Of a stretch of 64,000 bases of DNA, positions 34,359-45,165 are shown one piece after another. Numbering within the stretch: the first letter of the stretch is position 1; every line of letters starts with the position of its first letter. The DNA is from Myxococcus sp. RHSTA-1-4 (GTDB lineage: Bacteria > Myxococcota > Myxococcia > Myxococcales > Myxococcaceae). Position numbers and translations under genes: made by a program. The stretch is from positions 186,001 through 250,000 of the forward strand of contig NZ_JAIQDG010000011.1 in assembly GCF_020037125.1 (NCBI RefSeq). The letters run 5' to 3'. The notes below the pieces were generated by a model, which saw nothing but the letters and a program-made list of their open reading frames with translations, had not been told where the DNA came from and searched no databases.

Positions 34359-37300
34359 ATGTCGAAGAAGCGCGTCCATGAAATCGCCAAGGAGCTCAAG
34401 GGCCACGGAATTGAGCTCGACAACAAGGAGGTCGTAAACGAGCTCGCTGCGCTCGGGTACGACGTCAAGAGCCACTCGTCTTCGCTCGATGACGACCAGG
34501 CGACCGCAGCCGTCCAGAAGATCCTGGACAAGCGCAAGCCGAAGCAGGCCGCGCCGCCCGTGACGGCGAAGGGATTCGTCGTCCGCCGCAAGGTGGGCGC
34601 GCCCGCCGGTGGTGCGTCCGCCGAAGGGGGAGCCGAGGGCCAGCAGGCCGAGGCTCCGCAGTCCGCCTACGAGGCGCCCGAGGCTCCGGCCATCACGGCC
34701 GCGCCGGCCGAGGAGCCGTCGAGGGCTCCCTCCGTCGAGGCCCCGCCGGCCGTCCAGGTGCCGCAGGCTCCCGCCGAAGCACCGCGTGCCGCCGAGCCGT
34801 CCCGGCCGGTGGAGGCCGTTCCCCAGGCTCCGGAGGCTCCCGCCGCCGTCGCCGCCACCCCGCAGCAGCCCGCGCCGGTAGCGGAGGCCCCCCAGGCTCC
34901 CGCCGCCGCCGTGAGCCAGCCCACGCCCCCCGCCGAGGCCCCCAGGGCCCCGGTGGAGGCGCCCCGCGCCGCCGTGCAGCCGCCCGTCGCCGCGCAGCCA
35001 CCTTCCCCAGCTCAGGAGCGCACCACCTTGCCCCAACCTCCCCCCCGCTCACCGGTCCCGCCGACTGTCCGGACGCCTTCGAGCACTTCCACGTCCGCGA
35101 CCGTCGTGTCCCGAGGCCCGGGTTACGTCCAGCGCGGTGGGCCCGGCGGTGGTCGTCCCGGAGGCCCGGGCGGCCCTGGTGGACGTCCGGGTGGGCCGGG
35201 CGGCCCTGGCGGACGTCCGGGTGGCCCGGGCGGCCCGGGTGGGCGTCCGGGTGGGCCGGGTGGCCCCGGTGGCCGTCCGGGTGGTCCCGGCGGTCGTCCC
35301 AGCTATCAGGGGCAGCCGTCCTATCAGGGGCAGGGTGCTCGTCCGGGCCAGCCGCCCGTGCGTCCCACCGCGGCTCCGGGCGCCGGTGCGCAGGCTTCCG
35401 CCGGCGGCGCGGCCGCTCCGCAGGGGCCCACCATCATGGTGGGCGGCGTGCCGCACGCCCAGGTGGCGCCCTCCGCCGGCCAGGCGCGTCCCACGGCCAC
35501 GCAGGCCGTCGTCATCTCGCGCCCGCTCATCCAGGTGCGCCGGGTGACGCCCACCACGGGCCAGGCCAAGCAGTACCCCATGGCCCCGGGCCGCGCCGGC
35601 ATCCCCGAGCGGCGTGAGTACAAGGTCGTCCCGGACCACCTGGGCCGTGGCCGCGAGCTGGTGGACGTCTCCAAGAACAAGGAGCGTGGCCAGCGCAAGC
35701 GCACCAGCGGCGATACGCAGAGCGTGTCCAAGCAGGAACTGACGGACATGGTCTGGGGCCGCGTCACCATCCCGGTGCGTGGCAAGAAGAAGAAGCCCAC
35801 GAAGAAGGGCGCCAAGACGCAGATCACCCAGATGGCCGAGGAGAAGAAGGTCATCAAGCTCCAGGAGGGCATCAGCGTGTCCGACCTGGGCCAGCGCATG
35901 GGTGTGCGCACCGCGGACATCATCAAGAAGCTGATGGGCCTGGGGAAGATGGCCACGGCCAACCAGCTCGTCGACGCGGACACCGCGGAGATGATTGCCG
36001 GCGACTACGGCTGGAAGATCGACCGTGTGGGCTTCGAGGTGGAGGACTACCTGCCCGAGGTGGAGGCCCGTCCCGAGGACGAGCGTCCGCGCCCGCCGGT
36101 GGTCACCATCATGGGCCACGTCGACCACGGCAAGACGAGCCTCCTGGACGCCATCCGCAAGGCCAACGTGGCGGCGGGCGAGGCGGGCGGCATCACCCAG
36201 CACATCGGCGCGTACAGCATCTCCACGTCGCGCGGTGACGTCACCTTCCTCGACACCCCGGGCCACGAGGCCTTCACGTCCATGCGCGCCCGTGGCGCCG
36301 ACGTGACGGACATCGTGGTGCTGGTGGTCGCCGCGGACGACGGCGTGATGCCCCAGACGATTGAGGCCATCAAGCACGCCAAGGCGGCCGAGGTGCCCAT
36401 CGTCGTCGCCATCAACAAGATGGACGTGCCGGGCGCCAACCCGGACCGCGTGAAGAAGGACCTGGCCAACCACGAGCTCGTCCCCGAGGAGTGGGGCGGC
36501 GACACCATCATGGTGCCGGTCTCCGCGAAGACGAAGGAGAACCTGGACCTGCTGCTGGAGAACCTGGCCCTCCAGGCCGAGGTGCTCGAGCTGACGGCCA
36601 ACCCGGCCCGTCCGTCCGTGGGCGCCATCATCGAGGCGAAGCTGGACCGCGGCCGCGGCCCGGTGGCCACGGTGCTGGTGCAGGAAGGCACGCTGAAGCT
36701 GGGCGACGCCATCGTCACCGGCACGCACTACGGCCGGGTCCGCGCCATGACGAACAGCCGCGGCGAGCAGGTGAAGGAAGTGAAGCCGGGCTACTGCGCC
36801 GAGGTCATCGGCCTGTCCGGCGTGCCCAGCGCGGGCGACACCATCAACGTGGTGGCGGACGAGAAGGCGGCCAAGCAGATCGCCGAGCACCGCAACATGA
36901 AGGAGCGGCAGACCGAGCTCGGCAAGGTCAGCCGCGAGTCGCTGGAGCAGCTCTTCGCCAAGACGAAGGCGGGCGGCGGCCCCAAGGAGCTGCGCGTCGT
37001 CATCAAGGCGGACGTGCAGGGCTCGACCGAGGCCGTCAAGCAGGCCGTGCAGAAGCTCTCCACGCACAAGGTCAAGGTGGAGATCGTCCACTCCGGCGTG
37101 GGCGCCATCACCGAGGGCGACGTGATGCGGGCGGCGGCCTCCAAGGGCCTCGTCGTCGGCTTCAACGTCAACCCCGAGTCCGGCTCCGAGGCCGCGGCCA
37201 AGGCGCAGGGCGTGACGCTGCAGAGCTACTCCATCATCTACGAGCTCATCGACGGTGTCCGCTCGGCGATGGAGGAGCTGCTGGAGCCCATCCGCACCGA

Positions 37301-37598
37301 GCGGAAGCTGGGTCGCGCGGAGGTGCGCAACACCTTCAACGTGCCCCGCCTGGGCACCATCGCCGGCGCGGCGGTGCTGGACGGCGTCATCAAGCGCGGC
37401 TCGTTCGTGCGGCTCATGCGCGAGAACAAGCAGCTGTTCTCCGGGAAGATGGCGTCGCTGCGGCGCTTCAAGGACGACGTCAAGGAGGTCGCGCAGGGCT
37501 TCGAGTGCGGTATCGGCATCGAGAACTTCAACGACCTCAAGCCCGGTGACATCATCGAGGCGTACGAGATCGAAGAGACTCGTCAGAGCCTCACGTAG
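34359..37598 (+). CDS. infB: Translation initiation factor IF-2, large form
   Basis: 1,079 residues, much longer than most IF2 (about 750-900). Residues 1-60 are the IF2 N-terminal helical domain ([20 protein letters not shown]). A long Ala/Pro/Glu linker (about 90-245) and a Gly-Pro-Arg repeat tract (about 260-320) follow. A second IF2_N domain ([20 protein letters not shown]) precedes the GTPase: [14 protein letters not shown] (near 585), DTPGHEAF and NKMD, then domains II-IV ending in the fMet-tRNA-binding C2 region. It delivers initiator tRNA to the 30S subunit. A large IF2 with such an arm is known from Myxococcus xanthus, supporting the lineage. Confidence 0.96.
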   Translation: MSKKRVHEIAKELKGHGIELDNKEVVNELAALGYDVKSHSSSLDDDQATAAVQKILDKRKPKQAAPPVTAKGFVVRRKVGAPAGGASAEGGAEGQQAEAPQSAYEAPEAPAITAAPAEEPSRAPSVEAPPAVQVPQAPAEAPRAAEPSRPVEAVPQAPEAPAAVAATPQQPAPVAEAPQAPAAAVSQPTPPAEAPRAPVEAPRAAVQPPVAAQPPSPAQERTTLPQPPPRSPVPPTVRTPSSTSTSATVVSRGPGYVQRGGPGGGRPGGPGGPGGRPGGPGGPGGRPGGPGGPGGRPGGPGGPGGRPGGPGGRPSYQGQPSYQGQGARPGQPPVRPTAAPGAGAQASAGGAAAPQGPTIMVGGVPHAQVAPSAGQARPTATQAVVISRPLIQVRRVTPTTGQAKQYPMAPGRAGIPERREYKVVPDHLGRGRELVDVSKNKERGQRKRTSGDTQSVSKQELTDMVWGRVTIPVRGKKKKPTKKGAKTQITQMAEEKKVIKLQEGISVSDLGQRMGVRTADIIKKLMGLGKMATANQLVDADTAEMIAGDYGWKIDRVGFEVEDYLPEVEARPEDERPRPPVVTIMGHVDHGKTSLLDAIRKANVAAGEAGGITQHIGAYSISTSRGDVTFLDTPGHEAFTSMRARGADVTDIVVLVVAADDGVMPQTIEAIKHAKAAEVPIVVAINKMDVPGANPDRVKKDLANHELVPEEWGGDTIMVPVSAKTKENLDLLLENLALQAEVLELTANPARPSVGAIIEAKLDRGRGPVATVLVQEGTLKLGDAIVTGTHYGRVRAMTNSRGEQVKEVKPGYCAEVIGLSGVPSAGDTINVVADEKAAKQIAEHRNMKERQTELGKVSRESLEQLFAKTKAGGGPKELRVVIKADVQGSTEAVKQAVQKLSTHKVKVEIVHSGVGAITEGDVMRAAASKGLVVGFNVNPESGSEAAAKAQGVTLQSYSIIYELIDGVRSAMEELLEPIRTERKLGRAEVRNTFNVPRLGTIAGAAVLDGVIKRGSFVRLMRENKQLFSGKMASLRRFKDDVKEVAQGFECGIGIENFNDLKPGDIIEAYEIEETRQSLT
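35150..35310 (+). repeat. Gly-Pro-Arg tandem repeat inside infB
   Basis: About five copies of a roughly 30-base unit coding [10 protein letters not shown], followed by two copies of a unit coding SYQGQ(P/G). The reading frame is kept throughout and codes the flexible arm of IF2. Confidence 0.85.
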
Positions 37599-37708
37599 TC
37601 GACAGTCCGTGCCCTCCCTGACCCCCTGGGAAGACCCCATCTTCCCAGGGTGCTGATGCCCCGGTGGCCGCTTCGTCATGCGCGGCCGCCGGTGGCCGGG
37701 GGACTTCT

Positions 37709-38332
37709 ATGTTTGTTGGTGTCGCACGCCTGACCCTCCAGATTCCGGACAGCGGCTCGCTCAAGTCCAAGCGACAGGTGCTCCGCCGGGTGACGGACCG
37801 GGTAAAGGCACGGTTCAACGTGGCCGTGGCCGAGGTCGATGACCAGGATCTCTGGCAGAAGGCCGCGCTCGCCCTGGCCGTGGTGGGGAATGACCGCCGC
37901 CATGTGGACGAGCAATTGGAGAAGATCATCCACTACGTGGAGGAGATGTACGTCGCCCCGCTGATGGCGAGGGAGACGGAGATTTTCGGCTTCGGCGACC
38001 AGCTCTTCGCGAGCGGCGGGACGACGCGCTCGCCCGGCCAGGCCCGGCCTCCGGTGGAGGACGAGGCCGGCGGCGAGGACTCGGAGGAGGTATCCCCCGA
38101 GGACGCCGCGGCGCAGTCCGAGGCCGCCATTGCCCGCTTCCTGCGTGGCGAGCGCGCCTCGCTGGCGGAGGCGGAGGGGCTGGGCGACTGGGAGCGCCGG
38201 CACGAGGGTGACAACGACGGTGGCCCCGGTATGGGCCGCCCGTCTCCGTCGGGCGGTGGACGGATGACGCTGGACGAGGCGCGGGCCCGGGCCCGCTCCC
38301 TGCGCAACCCGCGAGACTGGGAGAAGAAATGA
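37709..38332 (+). CDS. DUF503 (YlxP-like) protein with acidic C-terminal extension
   Basis: 207 residues from ATG 37709. Residues 1-95 are the DUF503 domain: [60 protein letters not shown]. Family members sit between infB and rbfA in many genomes and are normally about 95 residues. The extra 110 residues here are acidic and low in complexity ([40 protein letters not shown]) and end with [19 protein letters not shown]. Its stop overlaps the rbfA start by 4 bases (ATGA). Confidence 0.85.
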   Translation: MFVGVARLTLQIPDSGSLKSKRQVLRRVTDRVKARFNVAVAEVDDQDLWQKAALALAVVGNDRRHVDEQLEKIIHYVEEMYVAPLMARETEIFGFGDQLFASGGTTRSPGQARPPVEDEAGGEDSEEVSPEDAAAQSEAAIARFLRGERASLAEAEGLGDWERRHEGDNDGGPGMGRPSPSGGGRMTLDEARARARSLRNPRDWEKK

Positions 38333-38688
38333 CGACGCATTCCCGACCGGAGCGTGTGGGGCAGGAAATCCAGGCGGCCATTGGCGACCTGCTCGCCCGG
38401 GGCATGCTGAGGGACCCGCGCATCGGCTACATCACCATCACCGGCGTGAAGGTCTCCCCCGACCTGCGCGTGGCGCGTGTCTTCTACTCGATGATTGGCG
38501 GCGAGCAGGAGCGCGCGGAGACGCAGAAGGGGCTGGACGCCGCCAAGGGCTTCGTGCGCCGCGAGGTGACGTCCGCCGTCAACCTGCGCGTGTCGCCGGA
38601 GATCTTCTTCACCTTCGACGAGTCCGTGGGTGAGGGCGACAAGATTGACCGTCTGCTGCGCGAGGTCCGGAGCAAGGAAGGCTGGTAG
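38329..38688 (+). CDS. rbfA: Ribosome-binding factor RbfA
   Basis: 119 residues. KH-fold 30S assembly factor that binds near the 5' helix of 16S rRNA. Characteristic: [48 protein letters not shown] and [21 protein letters not shown]. Translationally coupled to the DUF503 gene and followed by truB 32 bases later. Confidence 0.94.
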   Translation: MTTHSRPERVGQEIQAAIGDLLARGMLRDPRIGYITITGVKVSPDLRVARVFYSMIGGEQERAETQKGLDAAKGFVRREVTSAVNLRVSPEIFFTFDESVGEGDKIDRLLREVRSKEGW

Positions 38689-38720
38689 TTCCTTCCCCGG
38701 GCCCACAATATTGGCGTGAC

Positions 38721-39590
38721 ATGGACGGCGTCCTGGTCATCGACAAGCCTGGCGGCCCCACGTCTTTTGACGTGGTGCGACAGGTGCGTTCGCTGCTGAA
38801 GCTGAAGAAGGTGGGCCACACGGGGACGCTGGACCCGATGGCCACCGGTGTGCTGCCGCTCTGCCTGGGTGAGGCCACCAAGGTGGCGGGCTTCATCACC
38901 GAGGGCGACAAGGCCTACGACGCCACGGTGCGGCTGGGCTCGGAGACGGACACCCAGGACGCGCAGGGGCAGGTGACGGCGAGCGCGCCGGTGCCGCCGC
39001 TGACGCCGGCCCTGCTGGAGTCCGCGCTGGCGCGCTTCCGGGGCACGTACGAGCAGGTGCCGCCCATGTACTCGGCGGTGAAGGTGGCGGGGAAGCGGCT
39101 TTACGAGCTGGCCCGCGCCGGCGAGGAGGTGGAGCGGGCCGCCCGCCAGGTCACCGTCTACGAGCTGGTGCTGCGCGACTACTCCGCGGAGCGGCTGCAG
39201 CTCTCCGTGCGCTGCTCCAAGGGTTTCTTCGTCCGGACGCTCGCCCATGAGCTCGGCCGGGCGCTGGGCTGCGGCGCGCACCTGGAGGCGCTGCGCCGGA
39301 CGCAGAGCGGCCCCTTCTCGCTGGCCCAGGCGCTGCCGCTGGCGGACGTGCCGGCCCTGGTGAAGGAGGGCGTGCTGGCGTCCCGGCTGGTGTCCATGAC
39401 CGACGCGCTGGCGGAACTGCCCGCGGTGCGGGTGGGCGCGGCGGAGGCGCAGCGTGTCTCGCACGGCGTGCCGGTGGAGGTGCCCGCCGGGCGGCCCGGC
39501 CGGGTGCGGGTGATGGGCCCCGACGGAGCACTGCTGGCGGTGGCCGAGGTGGTCGGCGGCCGGCTCCGCTACCTCCGGGTGCTCGTCTAG
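38721..39590 (+). CDS. truB: tRNA pseudouridine-55 synthase TruB
   Basis: 289 residues. Makes pseudouridine 55 in the T loop of tRNAs. Motifs: GVLVIDKPGGPTSFDVVRQV, the catalytic Asp in KVGHTGTLDPMATGVLPLCL, KAYDATVRLGSETDTQD, YEQVPPMYSAVKVAGKRLYE and CSKGFFVRTLAHELGRALG. The C-terminal PUA-like part is short (GVPVEVPAGRPGRVRVMGPD). Last gene before the separately promoted rpsO. Confidence 0.95.
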   Translation: MDGVLVIDKPGGPTSFDVVRQVRSLLKLKKVGHTGTLDPMATGVLPLCLGEATKVAGFITEGDKAYDATVRLGSETDTQDAQGQVTASAPVPPLTPALLESALARFRGTYEQVPPMYSAVKVAGKRLYELARAGEEVERAARQVTVYELVLRDYSAERLQLSVRCSKGFFVRTLAHELGRALGCGAHLEALRRTQSGPFSLAQALPLADVPALVKEGVLASRLVSMTDALAELPAVRVGAAEAQRVSHGVPVEVPAGRPGRVRVMGPDGALLAVAEVVGGRLRYLRVLV

Positions 39591-39669
39591 CGGGACTATT
39601 CACCCCTCCCGGGTTGTAAGTCTTCGCACTGTCTCGCGCCGCGGGCGCCTGGCAGGCAGGCGTCGAAGG

Positions 39670-39698
39670 TTGACCCTGCGGGGGGCGAAGCTTATAAG
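39670..39698 (+). promoter_or_regulatory. Sigma70-type promoter for rpsO
   Basis: TTGACC (39670-39675) and TATAAG (39693-39698) at exactly 17-base spacing, each one base from consensus, about 100 bases before the rpsO start. The best promoter match in the window. Confidence 0.8.
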
Positions 39699-39794
39699 CG
39701 CCCCGCTCGTTAGAAGGACGAGACCCGGTCTGTACCCCTCCGCGGACCGCGGCTCGAAGCAGTCCTCCACCGGAGTGGGCGAAGGAAGAGGCAC

Positions 39795-40067
39795 ATGTCG
39801 GCATTGCATCAGGAGCGCAAGTCGGAGCTGGTCAGCAAGTTCCGCACGCACGAGACGGACACGGGTTCTCCCGAGGTGCAGGTGGCGCTGCTGTCCGAGC
39901 GCATCAACATGCTCACCGAGCACTTCAAGACCCACAAGAAGGACCACCACTCCCGGCGCGGTCTGCTGAAGCTGGTCGGTCAGCGTCGCCGCCTGCTGGA
40001 CTACCTCAAGTCCAAGGACGTGACCCGGTACAAGAAGCTCATCGAGGGTCTCGGCATCCGCAAGTAG
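39795..40067 (+). CDS. rpsO: 30S ribosomal protein S15
   Basis: 90 residues, with GAAGGAAGAGG ribosome-binding site. Primary 16S-binding protein S15: [80 protein letters not shown]. The gene has its own promoter and a hairpin directly after it, as in other bacteria where S15 and PNPase expression are tuned apart. The 100-base leader may carry S15 autoregulation, but no fold is evident by eye. Confidence 0.97.
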   Translation: MSALHQERKSELVSKFRTHETDTGSPEVQVALLSERINMLTEHFKTHKKDHHSRRGLLKLVGQRRRLLDYLKSKDVTRYKKLIEGLGIRK

Positions 40068-40084
40068 TCAGCTGAGCAGCACCC

Positions 40085-40110
40085 GGGGCGCTGGTGGCAA
40101 CCAGCGCCCC
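40085..40110 (+). terminator. Hairpin after rpsO
   Basis: Perfect 10-bp stem GGGGCGCTGG / CCAGCGCCCC with a 6-base loop, 18 bases behind the rpsO stop. Only three T follow (GCGCGTTT), so it may be a partial terminator that lets some transcription through to pnp, or a processing site. Confidence 0.65.
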
Positions 40111-40465
40111 GCGCGTTTACGACGTATGCGGTAGGCAGCACGTTGTTGGTAGTGAAGCAGCAGAAGCGCGGTGGGTGGAGGCGGGCAAGGGAGTGGTGCC
40201 GTCGGAGGTTTTGGTTTCCGTTCGGACCGGCTGACCTCGGAGTCGAAGTCAGCCGGTGCGATCAGGGATCAAAAGTTCCGAGACATCCCTCCGGCGCTCC
40301 GCAAGCGCCCTCCGCAGTACAGGCCGGCGGTTGCCTGACCTGAGCCTGTCCAAGGCCCTGGCGACCGCTCAACACACCCCGAGGGCCCTCCCGGGGTGCC
40401 GGGTCCTTTTGCGGGCCGGGTGCGCGCGGTGGGGTCCTCGCCCAGCAGGACACAGAGGCAAGGAC
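40111..40465 (+). promoter_or_regulatory. pnp leader region with stem-loop
   Basis: The rpsO-pnp gap is 398 bases without a convincing gene. It holds the rpsO hairpin, a second perfect 10-bp stem ACCGGCTGAC / GTCAGCCGGT (40226-40235 with 40248-40257), and a G/C-rich stretch near 40378-40440. In enteric bacteria the pnp leader stem is cut by RNase III and then used by PNPase for self-control; a like role here is an inference. No good promoter seen. Confidence 0.5.
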
Positions 40466-42643
40466 ATGCTGAAGAAGAGCGTCAAGATTGGTGGGAGCGA
40501 GCTGAGCATCGAGGTGGGCCGTCTGGCCAAGCAGGCCGACGGCGCCGTGGTGGTGCGCTACGGCGACACCATGCTGCTCGTCACCGCGGTGAGCGCGCGT
40601 GAGAAGAAGGACGTGGACTTCCTCCCGCTCACGGTGGAGTACCAGGAGAAGCTGTACTCGGCGGGCCGCATCCCCGGCAGCTACTTCAAGCGCGAGGGCC
40701 GGCTGACGGAGAAGGAGACGCTCGCCAGCCGCCTGGTGGACCGCTCCTGCCGCCCCCTGTTCCCGGACGGCTACGCGTACGAGACGCAGGTCATCTCCAG
40801 CGTCATCTCCGCGGACCCGGAGAACGAGGGTGACATCCACGGCATCACCGGCGCCTCCGCGGCGCTGTGGGTGTCGGACATCCCGTTCAACGGCCCCATC
40901 GCCGGCATCCGCGTGGGCCGCGTCAACGGCGAGCTGGTGGCCAACCCCACCGCGAAGCAGCGTGAGCAGAGCGACCTGGACCTGGTGATGGCGGTCAGCC
41001 GTGACGCCATCGTCATGGTCGAAGGCGGCGCGGAGGAGGTCTCCGAGGTGGACATGGTGGCCGCGCTCGAGTTCGGCCGCAAGTCGGCCCAGCCCGCGCT
41101 GGACATCCAGGACGAGCTGCGGCGCGAGCTGAACAAGCAGGTGCGCGCCTACGACAAGGCACCGTCGGTGGACGAGGGCCTGCGCGCCAAGGTGCGCGAG
41201 CTGGCCATGGACGCCATCAAGGCGGGCTACGGCATCAAGGAGAAGGGTGCCCGCTACGAGGCGCTCTCCAAGGCGAAGAAGGACGCGCTCGCGAAGCTCA
41301 AGGAGCAGCTCGGCGAGGGCTACACGCCGCTGGTGGAGAAGCACGCCAAGTCGGTGGTGGAGGACTTGAAGTACGAGCACATGCGCGAGATGACGGTCAA
41401 CGGCGGCCGCATCGGCGGGCGGCCCCACGACGTGGTGCGCCCGATTACGTGCGAGGTCGGCGTCCTGCCGCGCACGCACGGAAGCGCGGTCTTCACCCGC
41501 GGCGAGACGCAGGCGCTGGTCGTGGCCACGCTGGGCACCAGCGAGGACGAGCAGCGGCTGGAGATGCTGAGCGGCATGGCCTTCAAGCGCTTCATGCTGC
41601 ACTACAACTTCCCGCCCTTCAGCGTGAATGAGACGAAGCCGCTGCGCGGCCCGGGCCGGCGTGAAATCGGCCACGGCGCGCTGGCGGAGCGGGCGCTGCG
41701 CAACATGGTGCCCAAGAGCGAGTCCTTCCCGTACACGGTGCGCGTGGTCTCGGACATCCTGGAGTCCAACGGCTCCTCGTCCATGGCCTCCGTCTGCGGC
41801 GGCACCCTGGCGCTGATGGACGCGGGCGTGCCCATCAAGGACCCGGTGGCCGGCATCGCCATGGGCCTGGTGAAGGAGGGCGACAAGGTCGCCATCCTCT
41901 CGGACATCCTCGGTGACGAGGACCACCTGGGCGACATGGACTTCAAGGTGTGCGGCACCTCGAAGGGCATCACCTCCATCCAGATGGACATCAAGATCAC
42001 CGGCCTCACCACGGAGATCATGAGCCGCGCGCTGGAGCAGGCGCGTCAGGGCCGCATCCACATCCTGGGCGAGATGCTCAAGACGCTGGCCGCTCCCCGC
42101 AAGGAGATCAGCCAGTACGCGCCGCGCATCACCACCATCCAGATTCGTCCCGAGTTCATCAAGAACGTCATCGGGCCGGGCGGCAAGGTCATCAAGGACA
42201 TCATCGCCCGCACCGGCGCCGCGATTAACATCGAGGACTCCGGCCGCGTGGACATCGCCAGCGCCAACGCGGACGCGGTGAAGGCCGCCATCGCGATGAT
42301 TCAGGCGCTCACGCGCGAGGCGGAAATCGGGAAGATCTACACGGGCACGGTGCGGAAGATCGCCGAGTTCGGCGCCTTCGTGGAGCTGTTCCCGGGCACC
42401 GACGGCCTCATCCACATCTCCGAGCTGTCCGACAAGCGCGTCAAGAGCGTGTCCGACGTCCTGAACGAGGGCGACGAGGTGCTGGTGAAGGTGGTCAGCA
42501 TCGACAAGACGGGCAAGATCCGCCTCTCCCGCAAGGAGGCGATGGCGGAGCGCGCGGCGGCGCAGCAGGGCGCGGCCGGCGGCGACGGCCTGCCCGCGGC
42601 GCAGGCCACCCCGGCGGCCTCGCAGCCGGACGCCAAGGCCTGA
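40466..42643 (+). CDS. pnp: Polyribonucleotide nucleotidyltransferase (PNPase)
   Basis: 725 residues from ATG 40466 ([20 protein letters not shown]); an in-frame ATG at 40256 only extends into the leader. Phosphorolytic 3'-5' exonuclease of RNA decay. Two RNase PH domains (first includes [19 protein letters not shown]; second includes GRRPHD-type sequence, [32 protein letters not shown]), a KH domain ([20 protein letters not shown]) and an S1 domain ([20 protein letters not shown]). Ala-rich C-terminal tail. Ends before a strong terminator. Confidence 0.97.
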   Translation: MLKKSVKIGGSELSIEVGRLAKQADGAVVVRYGDTMLLVTAVSAREKKDVDFLPLTVEYQEKLYSAGRIPGSYFKREGRLTEKETLASRLVDRSCRPLFPDGYAYETQVISSVISADPENEGDIHGITGASAALWVSDIPFNGPIAGIRVGRVNGELVANPTAKQREQSDLDLVMAVSRDAIVMVEGGAEEVSEVDMVAALEFGRKSAQPALDIQDELRRELNKQVRAYDKAPSVDEGLRAKVRELAMDAIKAGYGIKEKGARYEALSKAKKDALAKLKEQLGEGYTPLVEKHAKSVVEDLKYEHMREMTVNGGRIGGRPHDVVRPITCEVGVLPRTHGSAVFTRGETQALVVATLGTSEDEQRLEMLSGMAFKRFMLHYNFPPFSVNETKPLRGPGRREIGHGALAERALRNMVPKSESFPYTVRVVSDILESNGSSSMASVCGGTLALMDAGVPIKDPVAGIAMGLVKEGDKVAILSDILGDEDHLGDMDFKVCGTSKGITSIQMDIKITGLTTEIMSRALEQARQGRIHILGEMLKTLAAPRKEISQYAPRITTIQIRPEFIKNVIGPGGKVIKDIIARTGAAINIEDSGRVDIASANADAVKAAIAMIQALTREAEIGKIYTGTVRKIAEFGAFVELFPGTDGLIHISELSDKRVKSVSDVLNEGDEVLVKVVSIDKTGKIRLSRKEAMAERAAAQQGAAGGDGLPAAQATPAASQPDAKA

Positions 42644-42664
42644 GCCTCTGACGGCTGAGTCACG

Positions 42665-42702
42665 AACGCCCCCTTCCGCCACCGAGCGGGAGGGGGTGTT
42701 TT
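42665..42702 (+). terminator. Intrinsic terminator after pnp
   Basis: ACGCCCCCTTCCGC pairs with GCGGGAGGGGGTGT (one G-T wobble in the stem and one near its base) around a 6-base loop, and TTTT follows. Best intrinsic terminator of this region; it closes the translation gene cluster. Confidence 0.85.
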
Positions 42703-42776
42703 CATTTCCGGCGCGGATGACTTAGACCGGGAGGTGGGGGCCGTGCGTTGCAGGGGAGCCCCGTCCCGGAGGCTCC

Positions 42777-43577
42777 GTGCCGCCCCGACCGCCGCCTGTC
42801 ACCTCGCCACCGTCCTCGAGCTTCGTCGCCGACGTGTCCCGCTTCCTCGGCGGCTTCCGGTGGGCCTTCATGCCGCTGGGGCTGTTGGCGCTGGTGGCGG
42901 TGGGGGTGCACTCGGCGGCGGACACGCTGGATGACCGGCTGGTGGCGCTGGTGGACCGCGTGGACGCGTCCTTCGATGGGCTGGTGGGGCGCTACGACGT
43001 CACCGCGCCCATGGTGGAATGGGTATCGCTGGAGCTGCGCACCCGGATTGCCCGCGGGCTGGCGCTGGCATGGGAGCTGGCGGCGGACCTGGTGCTGGCG
43101 CTGCCCGCGCTGGGCTACCGGGAGACGCGGGCGCCCGCGCCGGCGGAGGCGTGGCGCATGGCGATGGGCAACGCGCCGGCGCGGCCTTCGTGGCGGGCGC
43201 TGTGGGCGCGGTGCGTGCGGCGGCCCACGCCCATGCGGTGGCTGCGGCCGCTGGCCACGGCGGCGGTCGCGCTGGCCGGCGCGTGCGCGGTGGCGCGGCT
43301 CATCCAGGGCACGGTGTACCTGTCCTGGCGCGAGCTGATGGGGGACGGCGCGGCGGACGTGCTGGCGCGGGGACTGGCGGTGGGCGCGCTGGTGGGCGTG
43401 CTGGTGACGCTGGGCTGGCGCGTGGTGCTGCGCAACCTCCAGCACGCGGACGCGGCCTGCGAGGTGGAGGGAGGGAAGGGGGCCTTCCGGCGCGGGCTGC
43501 TGGGGTGCGCGGTGGTGGTGCCGCTGGCGGTGGCCGCCGTGGTGGATGCGTCTCCGGTGCTGTCCTTCCTGCGCTGA
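42777..43577 (+). CDS. Multi-pass membrane protein of unknown function
   Basis: 266 residues from GTG 42777, with GGAGG at ideal distance. A Pro-rich N-terminus precedes a membrane helix ([20 protein letters not shown]), then a helical soluble part, and three further hydrophobic segments ([59 protein letters not shown]). I do not recognise a family. The next gene, 15 bases on, encodes an M23 peptidase; the two are probably cotranscribed and may act together at the envelope. Confidence 0.75.
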   Translation: MPPRPPPVTSPPSSSFVADVSRFLGGFRWAFMPLGLLALVAVGVHSAADTLDDRLVALVDRVDASFDGLVGRYDVTAPMVEWVSLELRTRIARGLALAWELAADLVLALPALGYRETRAPAPAEAWRMAMGNAPARPSWRALWARCVRRPTPMRWLRPLATAAVALAGACAVARLIQGTVYLSWRELMGDGAADVLARGLAVGALVGVLVTLGWRVVLRNLQHADAACEVEGGKGAFRRGLLGCAVVVPLAVAAVVDASPVLSFLR

Positions 43578-43592
43578 AGAGGGCCCGCCGCC

Positions 43593-44603
43593 ATGTTCCC
43601 GAGCCGCGCGAAGGGGTTGCTGGACTTCTGCATGGCCGCCCTGTGCCTGTGGGCGGCGTACCACCACACGCCCGCGGGCGCGCTGGTGCGCAAAGGCGTG
43701 GCGTGGGCCTCGGGGACGCGGAGCACCGCGCGCCCGCTGCTGGCGTACTACGACGGGGTGAGCGGCACGTCCGTGTCCGAGCCCCTCGTCGCGCCCCTGC
43801 TGCCGCTGGCCCGCCCGCTCACGGACGCGGAGGCCTTGGCCTGGGGCACGCACCTGGCGCTCAAGGGGCTGGAGCCCCGCGCCCGGCAGCCGGCGCTGGC
43901 GCTGGCCACGGAGCTGGGCGTGTCCTCGACGGCGCTGCTGGACGTGGAGGCGGGGCCCGCCGCGGCGAGGAAGCTGCACGAGGCGCTGGTGACGGACTTC
44001 CCCGGGGAGGAGGCGCGGCTGGCGGCGCTGTTCGCCGGGCGGGTGCCCGCGCGCTACGCGCTGGAGCGGGTACGGGCGGAAGGGGAGGCGCCCACGCTGG
44101 AACGGCTGGCGCGGCAGCTCCCCCCGGGGTTCGAGGGTGCGTCCGTGGGCGCGGCGCAGGCGCTGGCACTGGCCACGGCGTTCGGTCTGGCGTGGCCCGT
44201 CCACGAGGCCGCACGGGTGACGAGCCCCTTCGGTGAGCGCATCCACCCGGTGCTGGGCACCCGGAAGCTGCACACGGGCGTGGACCTGGGCGTACCCATC
44301 GGCACGGAGGTGGTGGCGGTGGCGGAGGGCGTGGTGCGGCGCGCGAGCGAGGACGCCGTGAATGGCCGCGTCCTGGTGCTGGACCATGGCCGGGGCGTGA
44401 CGACGGCGTACTGCCACAACTCGGAGCTGGTGGTGGCGGTGGGGCAGCGCGTGGAGCGTGGACAGCTCGTCGCGCGCTCGGGCAACACGGGCCGCTCCAC
44501 CGGGCCCCACCTGCACTACCAGCTCGAGCTGGCCGCGCGGCCCATGGACCCGCTGAAGTTCCGCACCGCCATCCGGACCGCGGCGAGGGACGCGACGCAC
44601 TGA
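43593..44603 (+). CDS. M23 (LytM-type) peptidoglycan endopeptidase
   Basis: 336 residues. N-terminal hydrophobic segment ([20 protein letters not shown]) acts as signal or anchor. Central helical part of unknown role. The C-terminal 130 residues are a LytM domain: [20 protein letters not shown] with zinc ligands His and Asp of HTGVDLGVP, and the HxH in [12 protein letters not shown]. Both key motifs are intact, so it should cleave peptide cross-links in peptidoglycan rather than only activate amidases. Coupled to the membrane protein gene ahead of it. Confidence 0.92.
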   Translation: MFPSRAKGLLDFCMAALCLWAAYHHTPAGALVRKGVAWASGTRSTARPLLAYYDGVSGTSVSEPLVAPLLPLARPLTDAEALAWGTHLALKGLEPRARQPALALATELGVSSTALLDVEAGPAAARKLHEALVTDFPGEEARLAALFAGRVPARYALERVRAEGEAPTLERLARQLPPGFEGASVGAAQALALATAFGLAWPVHEAARVTSPFGERIHPVLGTRKLHTGVDLGVPIGTEVVAVAEGVVRRASEDAVNGRVLVLDHGRGVTTAYCHNSELVVAVGQRVERGQLVARSGNTGRSTGPHLHYQLELAARPMDPLKFRTAIRTAARDATH

Positions 44604-44650
44604 GTGGGCCGCGTCCCGGCTGGAAACTGGCTTCAGTGGGGCGGTGTGGC

Positions 44651-45118
44651 ATGAAGGTCCACATGGCCTCTCCGCTGATTGTGAAGGTGCGTCGCGTGCG
44701 CGCGCACCCGGACCCGCTGCCCCTGCCCCGGTACGAGACGGAGCTCGCCGCCGGGCTGGACCTGCGCGCGGACATCGACGGGGAGCGCGTGCTCCGGCCG
44801 ATGGAGCGGATGGCGGTGCCCACGGGCCTCGCGCTCACCCTGCCGCCGGGCTACGAGGGGCAGGTCCGGCCCCGCTCGGGGCTCGCGCTCCGGCATGGCG
44901 TCACCCTGCTCAACGCACCGGGGACGGTGGACGCGGACTACCGGGGGGAGGTGCAGGTCATCCTGGTGAATCTCTCCGGCGAGCCCTTTACCCTGCGTCG
45001 TGGGGACCGCGTGGCGCAGTTGGTCGTGGCCCCCGTCACCTCCGTGGAGCTGCGCGAGGTGGAGGTGCTGGACGAGACGGCGCGGGGCGCGAACGGCTTC
45101 GGTTCCACCGGCCGGTAG
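44651..45118 (+). CDS. dut: dUTP diphosphatase
   Basis: 155 residues from ATG 44651; ATG 44663 is also possible. Hydrolyses dUTP to dUMP, keeping uracil out of DNA. All five trimeric dUTPase motifs are visible: AGLDLRADI (I), [11 protein letters not shown] (II), [15 protein letters not shown] (III), [14 protein letters not shown] (IV) and the C-terminal GFGSTGR (V). Genetically complementary to the UdgX at the window start, though 43 kb away. Confidence 0.95.
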   Translation: MKVHMASPLIVKVRRVRAHPDPLPLPRYETELAAGLDLRADIDGERVLRPMERMAVPTGLALTLPPGYEGQVRPRSGLALRHGVTLLNAPGTVDADYRGEVQVILVNLSGEPFTLRRGDRVAQLVVAPVTSVELREVEVLDETARGANGFGSTGR

Positions 45119-45165
45119 GGGAGACGTCGCTCGTCGTTCCTTGCTGTCAGGGGAGCGGTCAGAAT

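Noticed and set aside
35150-35310. Collagen-like repeat as a separate gene
   Set aside because: It is in frame within infB between two IF2 N-type domains.
35049-37679. 876-codon minus-strand frame opposite infB
   Set aside because: His/Leu/Ala/Arg-rich shadow without recognisable motifs.
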